A stretch of 64,000 nucleotides of DNA, taken from positions 401,060,340 to 401,124,339 of the forward strand of contig CM053030.1 of the NCBI GenBank assembly GCA_028564925.1, written 5' to 3'. Of this stretch, positions 47,230 through 58,771 are shown in pieces. How positions within the stretch are numbered: the first letter of the stretch is position 1; every line of letters starts with the position of its first letter. A model generated the notes under the pieces. The model searched no databases, was not told where the DNA came from, and saw only the letters and a list, made by a program, of their open reading frames with translations. The position numbers and the translations under genes were made by a program. Source of the DNA: Lithobates sylvaticus. Taxonomy: Eukaryota; Chordata; Amphibia; Anura; Ranidae.

Positions 47230-47682
47230 AGAGGACGTAAACCCTGATGGGTTTTACTTCCTCTTTTGCTCGCTTCTGCAGCCTACAAATGAAAAGCATA
47301 ATGGGCTAGTATGCATCGCATACTAGCCCATTATGTGCCACTTACTTGCAAAAGAATCCAGCGATGTCCCCTGTGTGGGCAGCGTCCATCTTCTGGCCCT
47401 CTTCCTTCTGGGCCACGGACTCCAGCTCTGTGATTCACCGGAGCCGCATGACGTCACTTCCGAGCATGCGCACGGGAGCCGAGACTAACGGCACAGGCTA
47501 GGGAAGAAATAGCACTTAGTTTTGTTTCTTCCCCGCGCATGCCCCGTAGGAATTTTCGGCGGACTACAAGTGAAATATCTCCTAAACAGCGCACATGTAG
47601 GAGATATTTCCACTACCTATAGGTAAGCCTTATTCTAGGCTTACCTATAGGTAGAAGTCCAAAAAGTGGGTTTACAACCACT
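47230..47682. mobile_element. TTAA-flanked MITE with AGAGGACGTAAACCC ends
   Basis: TTAA at 47226-47229 and 47683-47686 flanks inverted ends AGAGGACGTAAACCC and AGTGGTTGTAAACCC (right end reversed). The interior has two hairpins: an 18-bp-arm palindrome at about 47297-47336 (CATAATGGGCTAGTATGC) and a CCTATAGGTAAGCC-type pair near 47615-47655. No coding frame. The target site suggests piggyBac-type mobilisation; the ends are unlike family P. Confidence 0.85.
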
Positions 47683-47689
47683 TTAAACT

Positions 47690-49660
47690 AGTAAAAACTG
47701 CAAAAAATGTACACATAAGAAAACATAGAGGAGAGTTCAGGGGCTGCTGAAAAAAAACACCCAGCTGCTCCTAAACTTCAGCAGCCGTAGTGTACATGCG
47801 GTCTTACGGAGAAACTGCAGTGGAGTAGCGACCAATGCAGTTCTACTGCACCTCGTGTTACCATTATCTATTCTTAGAACTTCTGCAGCTATCAGATATT
47901 CTGCCTGCCAGTACTTGTTGCAACATATTTGGAAAGTGCTTTTTCCTGTTCTATGCCATTGTGGGGTCACTTATGTAATGCTGTGTTCCAGTGTCATAGC
48001 CACCTCTACTCTTCTTTAGATGATATCGTTTTAAATGTCCAACCTTGCAAATGCTATGCAATAGTCTGATTTAGACAACATTAGAACAAATATTTATACT
48101 TAATACATGAGAAATAAATTATAGAATTAAGAACTTCTTGAAACAATTAATATAACAAAACTTACCCGTACAGTATTTTCTAACCCACAAACACAGTTAA
48201 TTGTTTTGTTTTTTTTTATTTGTTTTATGTTTTAATATAAATACAAAATGTGCTGCTAGAAATATAAGTGCGGGGTAGAAAGTGTAATAGAATTTAAGGC
48301 TTTAATACATGCTGAATATTTTTTTTTTTTTTATAAAAATACAAAATACAGCTATATTTCTTTACAGAAATTACAGAATAAACATATTGCTGTTTTTAAA
48401 ACTAGTGCTGGGGTACTGTAACTTGAATTTCATTTTTTCTCAGGCACTGTAAAAATTGTTCTTTTTACAATACAGCCTAAAACTAGTAAGAAAATACAAG
48501 GCTTATCTTGGAAGTGAAAATGTTTTTCTTATTTAATATATTTTTTGAAAACTTGAATTGAATATTTTTGAACAGTAGTACCATATTTAAAGCACAATTG
48601 GAACCAATTAAATAATGAATTCCTCCCATTGCAAATGTATCAATATCTCAAGACCCGCTACTATAACAAATAAAGATACTACACACATATGTTTGAACTT
48701 CATAGAAGCAAATACAAACATTAGCAGCGCTAATGATGAAGTCTCCTACCAAAGGCATTAGGGTGTGACCACAAGATCGATCTGTACAGACGTGACTGTG
48801 CCTCTCAACCCAGGAACTGCCTTGTCAGTTTCAAGGGAAGGGTGGTGAGAGCTGTGCTCACAGACTGATGTTATTAGAGGATATTACACTCTTTTGAATG
48901 TTTTTATCTTTGTAGGTGTAATGTATTAAGGGAGTTTTTATCAATTAAAATGATCATAACAGTATTACACTATGTGAGTGTCTCTTTCATCGTGGCAAGT
49001 TTATATAGAGTTTGATATTCAACAGACCACAAGACAAATAAATATTTTTGTATAAGGCTCGGCTTTTGCTGTGATTTGGTGAGTCGCTACCCATCGGGTG
49101 GGTTTATCACAAGGTGTGGTGACAGGAACTGTGATTATTACAACAATCTCTTGCCAGATTGGCAATAAAGGACCCTGTTCCAGGGTCCAGCGATGTGGGG
49201 TGTCGAAGCTCCGCTCTTCCCCCGATCCGCTCGATTCCCCCAATCCGCTCGATTACCCCGATCCGCTCGATCCGCTTCACAGTCGGGCACCCACTGCGCA
49301 TGCGTGAGCGGCGCCGCGATTGGCCGCGCAGTCATCTGGGACCTGTCCCAGGTGACTGACAGGAGGGAGGGAGCCCTTTCTGTGCAGAGGGGAAGTGATG
49401 TCACTTAGCCGGGGCACTGAAGGAGGCAGAATATGAGGGAACCTCTAGCAACAGGCTTTTAGAGGTAAGTTTAAAAAAAAAAAAACCAAATTTTTTTTTT
49501 TTTTTTTTTTAGGAATTTTTATAATCTTTTGTTTCTGAGGGGAAACACCACTTTAAGTAAGTAATATACAAATAATAATTTACTATATTTTCAAAAACTG
49601 TACTCAAGCAGGTGGCTTAACGGACAAATTACTGAAGTTTGAAGTTATAACTTCAAACCA
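47690..49660. other. mostly unassigned intergenic sequence
   Basis: 47690-47820 resembles the right end of a MITE-like repeat whose left end is at 40645. From 47940 to 49000 I see nothing recognisable. 49200-49275 is a short minisatellite of 10-20-base units (AATCCGCTCGATT). 49420-49560 has A/T-runs and a GGAAACACCACTTTAAG end typical of a MITE. No exon-like open frame was found. Confidence 0.45.
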
Positions 49661-49741
49661 GTAATTACCAGAGCTTACCGAGCGCCCCCACGCCCCGCAC
49701 ACCGGGCGATTCACACGGGGGAAACCCCCAGGAACAAGCGG

Positions 49742-50905
49742 ATGTCATCCCCGCAAGCCAGGCGGGACTTATCTGGCCAGATGACGGTGGCTCCCGGCCC
49801 CCTCAGCTATGCCAAAATGGCGGCGGCAACTCGAGGCCTTCACCACACGGAGCACCAGGAATCCTCTATTGCGGACCAGGACCAGATGACACAGGCCCTC
49901 ACAGGTACCGACTATCCCCCGCTTCAGCCTGCTAGCTCCCCAGCCTCTACAGAATCCCTGCTGGGTGGTCTGACTGCTGTGTGTCCCACTACTCCCATGA
50001 TGGACCCCCACACAGGCCTCATGCTCACTGTCAGTGAAGCTCAGGAGGACATCCCAGCCCCCACTGACTTTCCCTCAATGATGGTTGCCTTCTCTAATAT
50101 GCTCTCCAAAAGCCTGGCACTCACTGTTACACAGATCACTAACTCATTCCATGCAGACCTGCAGCAGTTTGGAATGAGAATGGATATTATAGAACAGACG
50201 GCAGAACAAGCGGCAGCACAGGTTAACCAAAATTCCAACAGGCTGCAAGAAGTACAGGAGCAATTAGAGACTGCTTTTTCTAAGATCGATGACCTTGAGA
50301 ATAGGTCACGCAGGTATAACTTCAGGGTCAGAGGGATCCCCGAAACCGAAAAAGAGGTACAGAAAACGGTGAAATCATTGATAAAAAGCCTAATCCCTGA
50401 TATCCCTGACCACCGCCTGGAGCTGGATAGGGCCCACAGAGCACTGCAGGCATCCCGATCAGATGGTCTCCCTCGCGACATCATTGTTAAACCGCATTAT
50501 TATGCGACCAAGGAAGAAGTGATGCAGAAATCCAGATACGCAACCAATCTCAACTTTCAGGGACACAAAATCCAAATCTTCGCCGACATCTCACCATACA
50601 CGATACAGAAAAGGCGAGCTCTCAAGCCATTACTACAAGTCCTCCAGGAGAAGGAAATCGCCTACCGCTGGTCCTTTCCTCTACGACTGAACTTCTCTTA
50701 CAAGAACAAAGGCTTTGGCTTCTCCACTTTCCCTGAAGGTGAACGTCTTCTCACTCAGCTCGGTCTGATTCAACTAGAACCGCACACGGCGCAGGCTACC
50801 AGGGGAACTCCGACCTCGACGAAGAGACCTCCGCCAGCAAGCCCCCTGCAACACACCTGGCTGAAGCAAGGCTCGAAGCGCACGAAGGAAAACTTACCGA
50901 CCTGA
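49742..50905 (+). CDS. LINE D ORF1 protein, open
   Basis: The frame is 387 codons. Residues 1-95 are a disordered, serine/proline-rich head (GPLSYAKMAAATRG). About 110-195 is a coiled coil (IIEQTAEQAAAQVNQNSNRL, EQLETAFSKIDDL). The RRM signature ENRSRRYNFRVRGIPE follows at about 186-200. The C-terminal domain (LELDRAHRAL, IIVKPHYYATKEEV, IFADISPYTIQKRR, FSTFPEGERLLTQL) ends near 355. This is the canonical L1 ORF1p order, and the protein would bind LINE RNA. No frameshift is visible. It differs from the A/B and C types. Confidence 0.88.
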   Translation: MSSPQARRDLSGQMTVAPGPLSYAKMAAATRGLHHTEHQESSIADQDQMTQALTGTDYPPLQPASSPASTESLLGGLTAVCPTTPMMDPHTGLMLTVSEAQEDIPAPTDFPSMMVAFSNMLSKSLALTVTQITNSFHADLQQFGMRMDIIEQTAEQAAAQVNQNSNRLQEVQEQLETAFSKIDDLENRSRRYNFRVRGIPETEKEVQKTVKSLIKSLIPDIPDHRLELDRAHRALQASRSDGLPRDIIVKPHYYATKEEVMQKSRYATNLNFQGHKIQIFADISPYTIQKRRALKPLLQVLQEKEIAYRWSFPLRLNFSYKNKGFGFSTFPEGERLLTQLGLIQLEPHTAQATRGTPTSTKRPPPASPLQHTWLKQGSKRTKENLPT

Positions 50906-51234
50906 GACTTTGATCCTCGGTTGCCACATAGTACACTTGTCTCCTGTTTTTGGTTCGCCCCTTTGGGGTCAGGGGTCAGTTTTGGGCCCTCAGTTCCCCC
51001 TTCTGTTTGGGGAGGCGGAATTGGGAATGGCCCCCCTTGCCCCAAATGCACGGTGAACTAGGTTGTTTTTTTTTTAAACATTGACCTTTCCGTTCGGTCT
51101 TAGTGACCGCAGTTTACAAGTCTGTTGGGAACCTTGCAATAGCGACATTCCTAAGTCGCAACAGAGGGCAGATCCCTCTCTACTATGGTTTGCAACTTCA
51201 GCGTATCAACGATCTGCTCTGACAGGGTTTTTTT

Positions 51235-51267
<33 letters not shown>

Positions 51268-51954
51268 AGTTGCAGTTATTCAGATCTACTCCACCCTATA
51301 CTGGTTTGTTATCCTGTTGACCCCTACTTAGGTAGAGGGGGAGGTTTCCCAGTAATTTAGCTTCATAACAGATACATACCTCTCCTCTCAGATGTTCAAC
51401 TGTTCTCTTTGTTTTTTTTTACCTTTTTATTTAATTAATGGCTCATTTACCCCCTATAAGATGCTCCAAAGTTAATATATTAAACTTGGGTGGAGCTGCC
51501 GGGGATGGCCACACCAAGCTCGCATTGTTATTTAAGCTTTTTGCCTGTCTGGCGCCCCCCCCCCTCTCACCCCCCTGTCTGGGGGGTGGGTGGGGGGGGG
51601 CGACGGACGGGAATCAAGGGACCTCTTAGCTCGGCTCTACCGAGCGGTTTACTTGCCAGAGATATTTTTTTTTTTTTTTCCTTTTCCCTTAGGGGTCGCT
51701 CTGTATTTGGGAAATGATGAGTCCCTCTGGGGCTTTCGGATATGAATGATTTAAGGTGGCGGGTCTGTGGTGGATTCAGTGCACCTCACTTGGACCAGGA
51801 GACCTCCGGTGCACCTGGCTCCTAGTCCGGATTTCCTTACTAAGGTCTTCCGGCTCCTCAGGTATTGGGGGCGGTTACGGCTAGTCCGTTCCGCCTCAGG
51901 GGTGGGCGAGGGTCAGGGGACCCTTTTGTTTTAGATGCCTCAACTGTTTTTAGT

Positions 51955-53248
51955 TACAATCGGACATATTACACTTCATCTGGGGGAATAAAGGGTATAG
52001 GTGCCCCTCGGAAACACTTTTTACCGCCTGAGATCCCAAGGAGGCTTAGGTCTTCCCAATCTCTGGAAATACTATCAGGCAGCACAGTTAGCTCAAATCT
52101 CTACAGCATTCTCACAAAACTCGAAACCAGATTGGCTGTCTATGGAAAAGCAAGCCATCCCCTCAAACACCATAGATTTCCTTTTGGGGTGCAAGCCTAG
52201 GCTCAGACCGGCAGTTATGGCGCCTACTCTCTCACACTCACTAGCCCTCTGCTCCAAACTCTTCACTCTGCCTACCATCATTTCCCCAATAAGGCCCCTG
52301 TCACACCTATTCCATAATCCAGATTTTAACCCGGGGATGGAAATTCAAGCCTTTAAATGGTGGACCGACAAAGGACTCTATAGGATAGGACACTTCTTTT
52401 CCCCCTCAGGCCCCATTTCCCTAACACATTGTCAGAAAAAGCTGGATATGCCTAACTCCGAACTCTTTAGGTTCTCACAGATCTCTCATTTCCTCCATTC
52501 AATATGGACCGATAAACCCTTGCCCCCTACTATCACTGCCTACGAACACTGGTGTGTCAATCAAATGGATCAGAGGGGAGGCATCTCTTTGATCTATGCA
52601 GCACTGATGCATAGGGAAACTAAACCCTCTTATGTCCGAGCCTGGGAAGCAGACGTGAATAACACTTGGGACACCGCAACTTGGTTTCGAGCCACGGACA
52701 GAGCTTTCAAAGGTATTCTTAATATTTCTCTTATTGAAGCTAGTCTAAAGGTTTTGATCAGGTGGTACTATGTTCCCTCCAGGCTGGCCAGGTTATTTCC
52801 GGGTACTCCACCGGTCTGCTTCAGGGAATGCGAGATGGAGGGTTCTATGCTTCATATTTGGTGGACCTGCCCTCGCATCAGAACGTATTGGCGGAAAGTA
52901 TTCCGTACAATCAGCTCTTTAACAGGTACCGCTGTTCCGCCTCACCCTAACTCAGCTCTGTTCAATCACCCAATAACTGGACTCCCTAAAGCATTTCAAA
53001 CCCTATCCTTTTTCATTTTACTGGGGGCCAAAATAACATTAGCCAAAGCCTGGAAGAAACATTCTGTCTCCTTTCAGCTCTTTAAAACAAAAGTATCATG
53101 GATCATGGCCCAAGAACAGATTGTGGCCAAACTGGATGACAAGCTGGAGAAATTCCAGAATATATGGGAACCGTGGGCCACTTTCTGTAACATTTCTCTA
53201 ATCCCTGGCCTTCCACCTGGTGTGACGATCTATGGGACTAATAGCTGA
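51955..53248 (+). pseudogene. LINE D ORF2, C-terminal remnant
   Basis: Starts in a segment equal to the conserved FIWGNK-type region downstream of the polymerase domain, then one frameshift near 52000 leads to a 415-codon frame (SQGGLGLPNLWKYYQAAQLA). It ends with a zinc-knuckle-like motif (CFRECEMEGSMLHIWWTCP) also present in LINE B, and a coiled-coil-like tail. Endonuclease and the FADD polymerase are missing, so this copy could not self-mobilise. Confidence 0.85.
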
Positions 53249-53446
53249 TCCTCCTTCCCAACCCCCCACCCTCCTCTCCCTCACACGTTTCTCTCTTCTT
53301 CTCTTATACTGCCTCTCTTGGCTAGGACAACTTAGTATCCTGCCGGACGTTAGGCTCTCTGGGAACGATCGACCGACACTACTGTCTGGTAGGAACCTTT
53401 CCATGTCAAGACATAACCTGAACCTGTACCTTTTAAAAAAAAAAAA

Positions 53447-53931
53447 AAGTACCTTTTCAGCAGCAGCAGCAGCAGATTCTCCCTCTTAACTGTATGAGAA
53501 AAACGTGGGCTTATGGGTAAACCTTATACCCATAAACCCATATTTATTCCTTGTAGTTAAAAGGGCTTGGCTGGATGGGAGGATTTGTCATTTAGACACA
53601 TGCCCCCTTCTATGACACTGCAGTGAGAGGAGAGCCTCCACTGCAGCATTTTTATTGGACAGCTTGGGCCAATGGTGCTTTACCATTGGTCCCAGGCTCC
53701 AAGCTATCCATTGAGCTCAGTGCCTCTGACAAGAAGTGAGGAGAGGCACTGTGAGCTCATCCTCTCAGTCTGCTGCAAACAGCATGTGCCACCTCGTATT
53801 TAAACTGTCCGAGCTGCATGTAGCTTCTGAAGGCTGCGCAAGTAGCCCCATATCTCTGGAACCATAGGTGCTAGGAGCCCCAGTGGTGGGGTAGGACTTT
53901 GGCTACATACTCCCAAAATGTGGGGTCTCTG
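53447..53931. other. unassigned sequence with a CAG run and short hairpins
   Basis: CAGCAGCAGCAGCAG at about 53458-53473 and hairpins (GGGCTTATGGGTAAACC against its inverse near 53515-53545; GGCCAATGGTGCTTTACCATTGG near 53666-53690). No gene recognised. Confidence 0.5.
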
Positions 53932-55345
53932 CAGGGGCAGATCCTGGGGGGGGGCAACAGGGCAATTGCTCCCCCCGAGAAAGTATTGCTGACTCTGAAG
54001 CTGAGCGCGCCTGAGTATTCAGAGCCACGGTTGGGACATCTCACAGCCATTCTCAGCATTAGGAATTACTGCCCGCACACTCAGGACTGCACTCTCCAGC
54101 GCCTGTACCTCCCCCAGCAGTTTTCCAGCCTCTCTCCTGCAGGCTGCCGCTTGAGTGGGAGGGAAGGGGATGTGTCTGACACCCGAGACCGCGCCCACCT
54201 GGAAGAGGGAGGTGTGAGCAGCTGAGCAGAGGGAGCCGAGTGACTGAACTTCCTGGAGGTAAGCTCAGCTAGCAGCACTTCGTGGATTTGTTTACAGGCC
54301 CCCCTATGCTGAGTTACTGCAGCTTAGCATAGAGGAGCTGTTAGCTGACAAATGGGATTGCATCTTTTCATGTGGCACAGTGAGAAATTGGGCTCATTAA
54401 AGCATTGTGACTGCCCCCTGCTGTGTGCTCTCCTGACCCCCCCTCCCCAGTATGTGCCCTCCTGATCCCCCCTCCCCAGTGTGTGCCCTCCTGATCCCCC
54501 CTCTCCAGTGTGTGCCCTCCTGACCCCCCCCCCAGTGTGTGCCCTCCTGATCCCCCCCAGTGTGTGCCCTCCTGATCCCCCCCAGTGTGTGCCCTCCTGA
54601 TCCCCCCCCAGTGTGTGCCCTCATGACTCCCCCCCAGTGTGTGCCCTCCTGACTCCCCCCCCAGTGTGTGCCCTCCTGACTCCCCCCCAGTGTGTGCCCT
54701 CCTGACCCCCCCCAGTGTGTGCCCTCCTGACCCCCCCCAGTGTGTGCCCTCCTGACTCCCCCCCCAGTGTGTGCCCTCCTGACTCCCCCCCCAGTGTGTG
54801 CCCTCCTGACCCCCCCCAGTGTGTGCCCTCCTGACTCCCCCCAGTGTGTGCCCTCCTGACTCCCCCCCCAGTGTGTGCCCTCTTGACTCCCCCCCAGTGT
54901 GTGCCCTCCTGACTCCACCCCCCAGTGTGTGCCCTCCTGACTCCACCCCCCAGTGTGTGCCCTCCTGACTCCCCCCCAGTGTGTGCCCTCCTGACTCCCC
55001 CCCCCCCCCAGTGTGTGCCCTCCTGACTCCCCCCCCAGTGTGTGCCCTCCTGACCCCCCCCAGTGTGTGCCCTCCTGACTCCCCCCCCCAGTGTGTGCCC
55101 TCCTGACTCCCCCCAGTGTGTGCCCTCCTGACCCCCCCCCAGTGTGTGCCCTCCTGACTCCCCCCCCCAGTGTGTGCCCTCCTGACTCCCCCCCCAGTGT
55201 GTACCCTCCTGACCTCCCCGGTGTGTGCCATCCTGACCTCCCTATTGTGTGCTCTCCTGACCCTCCCCCCCCCCCCCAGTTCTGTAAGCAACACCTTATT
55301 TTCTGGCTGTGCCCCTCCCGAGATTAGACTCTGGATCCGCCCCTG
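53932..55345. mobile_element. hAT-type non-autonomous element containing a large minisatellite
   Basis: Ends CAGGGGCAGATCCTGGG and, from the right, CAGGGGCGGATCCAGAG are inverted. GGTCTCTG (53924-53931) and GGTTTCTG (55346-55353) are an 8-bp target duplication with one difference. The 8-bp duplication and CAGGG-type ends fit hAT. About 860 of 1,414 bases are the minisatellite described separately. No transposase frame. Confidence 0.85.
54418..55280. repeat. ~25-bp minisatellite, about 35 copies
   Basis: The unit is close to GTGTGCCCTCCTGACTCCCC followed by a variable C-run and A; lengths run from about 20 to 31 because the C-run varies. The first three units have GATCCCCCCTCCCCA variants. 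Reading frames through it, on the minus strand, give an artificial glycine/histidine-rich 308-codon frame. Confidence 0.96.
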
Positions 55346-55353
55346 GGTTTCTG

Positions 55354-56585
55354 TGACCCAAGGTCGCTGAGATACGACTCTCGAAACTCAATCCTTTTTT
55401 TATGGCAGGTGCCTCACCTGCCATCACTGGTTTCCTGTAGAATCATTCAAAAAAATCTGCTATGTGCTGACATAATCCTGCTTTGTACATACTTCACAAA
55501 CACACATACACACACTTTAGACTAGATATTATATTTTCTTCTGTGAAGTTTCCGAAGAAAACAAATGGATATGCTCACCTATGATCTCATCCAATCATCA
55601 AGCTGAGGTTGGGTCCAGGTTTTGGCTGAGTGACTGTGCTCTCAGGAAGGAATTATTAGATCATAAGACTGGGTGCAGAGAATTACAAATCTTTTGGCAG
55701 GTCAAACAGTATGCATGTACTGTATGCAGTTTATTTAAATTAGCATGAACTATTATAACTATTTACTGTAATCAAGTTTTACAGTAAAAATTACAACACA
55801 ATAATGCAAATATTACTGTATATGGCAACAAATTTTAGCATATTTACATTTTCTTGTGTGTCTGTGTGCATAAAGTAAAAGTGAATGCATCTCCATGTAA
55901 CCACAAAGTAAAACCAAACTCCTCTAGAGATTACATAAACATAAGAAAATAATGAAAAATAATTAAAAGCAAATGCATACATTGCTTGAAATTTAAAAAA
56001 ATATGTGAAAGTACAAAAATAGTCATACAGCACAAGAACAGTCATACATTTTCAATTAAATGGTGATAATCTGTTGGCAAGGATCACCCCCACAAACCAA
56101 AAATAGACAAATTACAGACATGTTTAATAATGTTGCTATCTGCAAATAATTAACAGCTCTCCTGTAATAAATTGAATTCATGTATCCATGATATTACTGT
56201 GGGGATATAAAAACATTTGTATATGATAATCTGAAGGAAATGCTTCCAGACTATAGATCATAAAGTCATAAACTGAGCCAATCCTTCGTCTTTAATTAAA
56301 CCGCACATCAAAACACTGTGCACTCACTACAACTCCTATTCAGCTTCTACCCAAATACCAGTGTGCAAAATGAAGTCTCCAAAAGGCAGTGCTCAATTAT
56401 ATGTATACAATCAAATTATCCACAATTAGTAAACCCGGACCAAGTTTTGGTACCCAATATACCCACCCAATATACGTTAAATAAAAACATAAATGTTGTA
56501 AATATCAAACTAAACCACAAAGCACTGCTCAAATGGTACATGGTACTGGCTAGGCTAGTCCATGCCAACCCATCTCTTCAGTGTC
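55354..56585. other. AT-rich sequence with nothing recognised
   Basis: No exon-like frame, transposon end or tandem array identified. A GGCAGGTGCCTCACCTGCC inverted pair lies near 55405-55424. Confidence 0.45.
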
Positions 56586-56589
56586 TTGC

Positions 56590-57140
56590 TCGTGGACACC
56601 CCCGGGTTCGGTTCGCACCAGAACCTTCAGAACGGACCGAAAGTTCGCGCAAATTTTCGAACCCTATTCGTTATAATGGACGCGAACGTTCGACAATCAA
56701 AATTGCTAATTACAACGGCCAATATGCATGTTAATGTCATAAAACAGGTTTGGGGACCCGGGTCCTGCCCCAGGGGACATATATCAATGCAAAAAGAACT
56801 TTTAAAAACTAACGTTTTTTCGGGAGCAGTCATTTTAATGATGCATAAAGTGAAAAAAAAAAAGTGAAATTTTCCTTTAAATATGGTACCTGGGGGGTGT
56901 CTAAAGTATGCCTGTGAAGTGGCATGTGTTTCCCGTGTTTAGAACTGTCCTTGCACAAAATGACATTTGTAAAGGAAAAAAAGAAGCCATTTAAAACCAC
57001 TTGCGGCTTTAATGTCATGTCTTGTCCTGGCCTCCATATGGCTGAAAATCCTTGAGAAAAATGGCATGGCTACCCCATCACCCCCCCCACCCCCCCCCAG
57101 CCCCTTTGGGTCTTGTATGGATATTAAGGGGGACCCCGCA
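56590..57140 (+). mobile_element. partial copy of family F
   Basis: Begins with CCGGGTTCGGTTCG-type terminal words and continues through GGTTTGGGGACCCGGGTCCTG, ACGTTTTTTCGGGAGCAGTC, GGTACCTGGGGGGTGTCTA and GGCATGTGTTTCC, the same order as F 11305-11740. The end near 57110-57140 matches the TGTATGGATATTAAGGGGGACC interior block. One inverted arm appears to be missing. Confidence 0.65.
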
Positions 57141-57598
57141 CCCAAAATAAAACCCTATACCTACAACCCTATATACTCTGAACAGCAGTATATAGGTGGT
57201 GCAAACAAGACACGGACTGTAGGTTTGTTCTTAAGTAGAATCTGAACAGGTACATTATGAAGTGTAGCTCCATCCCAAAAAAATCAATTTTTAAGCTTTT
57301 TGGAGAACATAGGGAGGGGTTATCACCCCTGTAACATTTGCTGTCTTTGCACATCTGTTCAGAACATGTCACCTCACTTTCCGTCCCAATGACAAATGTT
57401 TTTGGAAAAGTGGGGTTTTAATTGAAACAAGGATTGGTGATAAAGCATCAGTAGAGAGGAGATACCTTTTTCCCAAATTAAATCTAACATGATAGAATTT
57501 CCCTTCCTAGGGGTAGATTTCCTCTCACTTCCTGTTTTCTCTTTCCGTTTGCAAGTAGGAGTCGTTTGTAAGTTGGATGTTTGAAAGTAGGGGCCTGC
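57141..57598. other. unassigned flank of the hAT element
   Basis: No gene recognised. The part GTAAGTTGGATGTTTGAAAG near 57568-57590 looks like a decayed interspersed repeat and may be the element's outer edge. Confidence 0.4.
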
Positions 57599-58690
57599 CG
57601 TATATACTCTGCAGAAATTTGCCCTATTAGATGTTGGTGTAGCCACAAGACTGGTGGGCACAGGAATGGGCCCTGCTGTGAGTTAATAGATCAAGATTTG
57701 TACGTGCATGCACCTGTTGAACCGGGCAGAAAAATTGGGCCTTTGGTTGGTGGTGGTGGTGGTGGTGGACGGTGTTGCCACAAGACTGTAAGCCCTCACA
57801 GTTACTCTTGGTGGGTGCAGGAATGGGCCCTGCTGTGAGTTATTAGATCAAGATTTGTAATTGCATGCACCTGTTGAACAGGGCAGAAAAATTGGGCCTT
57901 TTTGGTGGTGGTGGTGGTGGTGGACGGTGTTGCCACAAGACTGTAGGCCCTCACAGTTACTCTTGGTGGGTGCAGGAATGGGCCCTGCTGTGAGTTATTA
58001 GATCAAGATTTGTAATTGCATGCACCTGTTGAACAGGGCTGAAAAATTGTGCCTTAGGCATTGGTGCTGGTGCCACAACACTGCAACCCCTCACAGATAC
58101 TGTACTCTTAGCACAGCAATGAGACCTGTTGCAAAGCATTGCCTAAAAATTGTGCCTTAGGCATGGTACACGCCCCAACAGGGGCTGAAAAATTTGCCTA
58201 AAAATTGTAATTACACTGAAAAATTGTGCCTTAGGCACTGGTGCTGGTGCCACAACACTGCAACCCCTCACAGATACTGTACTTGGAGCACAGCAGTCAC
58301 ACCTGTTGCGAAGCATCTTTTTAAAAAATTGTAATTACACGCCCCTGTTATACAGGGGCTGAAAAATTGTGCCTTAGGCACTGGTGCTGGTGCCACAACA
58401 CTGCAACCCCTCACAGATACTGTACTCTGAGCACAGCAATGAGACCTGTTGCAAAGCATTGCCTAAAAATTGTAATTACACGCCCCAACAGGGGCTGAAA
58501 ATTTGTGCCTTAGGCACTGGTGCTGGTGCCACAACACTGCAACCCCTCACAGATACTGTACTTGGAGCACAGCAGTCACACCTGTTGCGAAGCATTTTTT
58601 AAAAAAATTGTAAGTACACGCCCCTGTTATACAGGGGCTGAAAAATTGTGCCTTAGGCACTGGTGTGGTGGCATGGATCATTGAGGAGGA
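57599..58690 (-). repeat. 140-175-bp tandem array 3' of the hAT gene
   Basis: Units of GCCTTAGGCACTGGTGCTGG ... CAACCCCTCACAGATACTGT repeat with starts near 57797, 57953, 58089, 58267, 58411 and 58547 (spacing 136-178). The left units are more diverged and contain GGTGGT runs (57749-57770 and 57905-57925). The right units, nearest the stop codon, are more alike. It is presumably in the 3' untranslated region. Confidence 0.88.
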
Positions 58691-58771
58691 GGAAGAGGAT
58701 AGTCAGTGAACATAACAGGACAGTCACTCAGCATCAGCATAGGCAGTCTTGAAGGGATGTGACATTATAAA

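Larger units (their letters stand above)
49670..53445 (+). mobile_element. LINE D: L1-like LINE with internal deletion
   Basis: An open ORF1 (49742-50905), a 1-kb spacer (50906-51950) and the C-terminal part of ORF2 (51955-53248), followed by an A-run at about 53433-53446. The endonuclease and most reverse transcriptase are absent, leaving about 3.8 kb instead of an expected 6-7 kb. The start near 49670 is approximate. No matching target duplication was found; GTACCTTTT on both sides of the A-run is only a local repeat. Confidence 0.85.

Noticed and set aside
47940-49000. Possible unique host exon in the long unannotated stretch
   Set aside because: Open frames are short and AT-biased, with no recognisable protein motif or splice-framed exon that I could support.
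53424-53460. GTACCTTTT on both sides of LINE D's A-run as target duplication
   Set aside because: Both copies lie at the 3' end of the element; a real duplication would have one copy at the 5' end, and none is seen there.
54368-55294. 308-codon minus-strand frame rich in Gly, His, Thr
   Set aside because: It is the translation of the ~25-bp minisatellite; the frame stays open because units are stop-free, and no start context or domain supports a gene.
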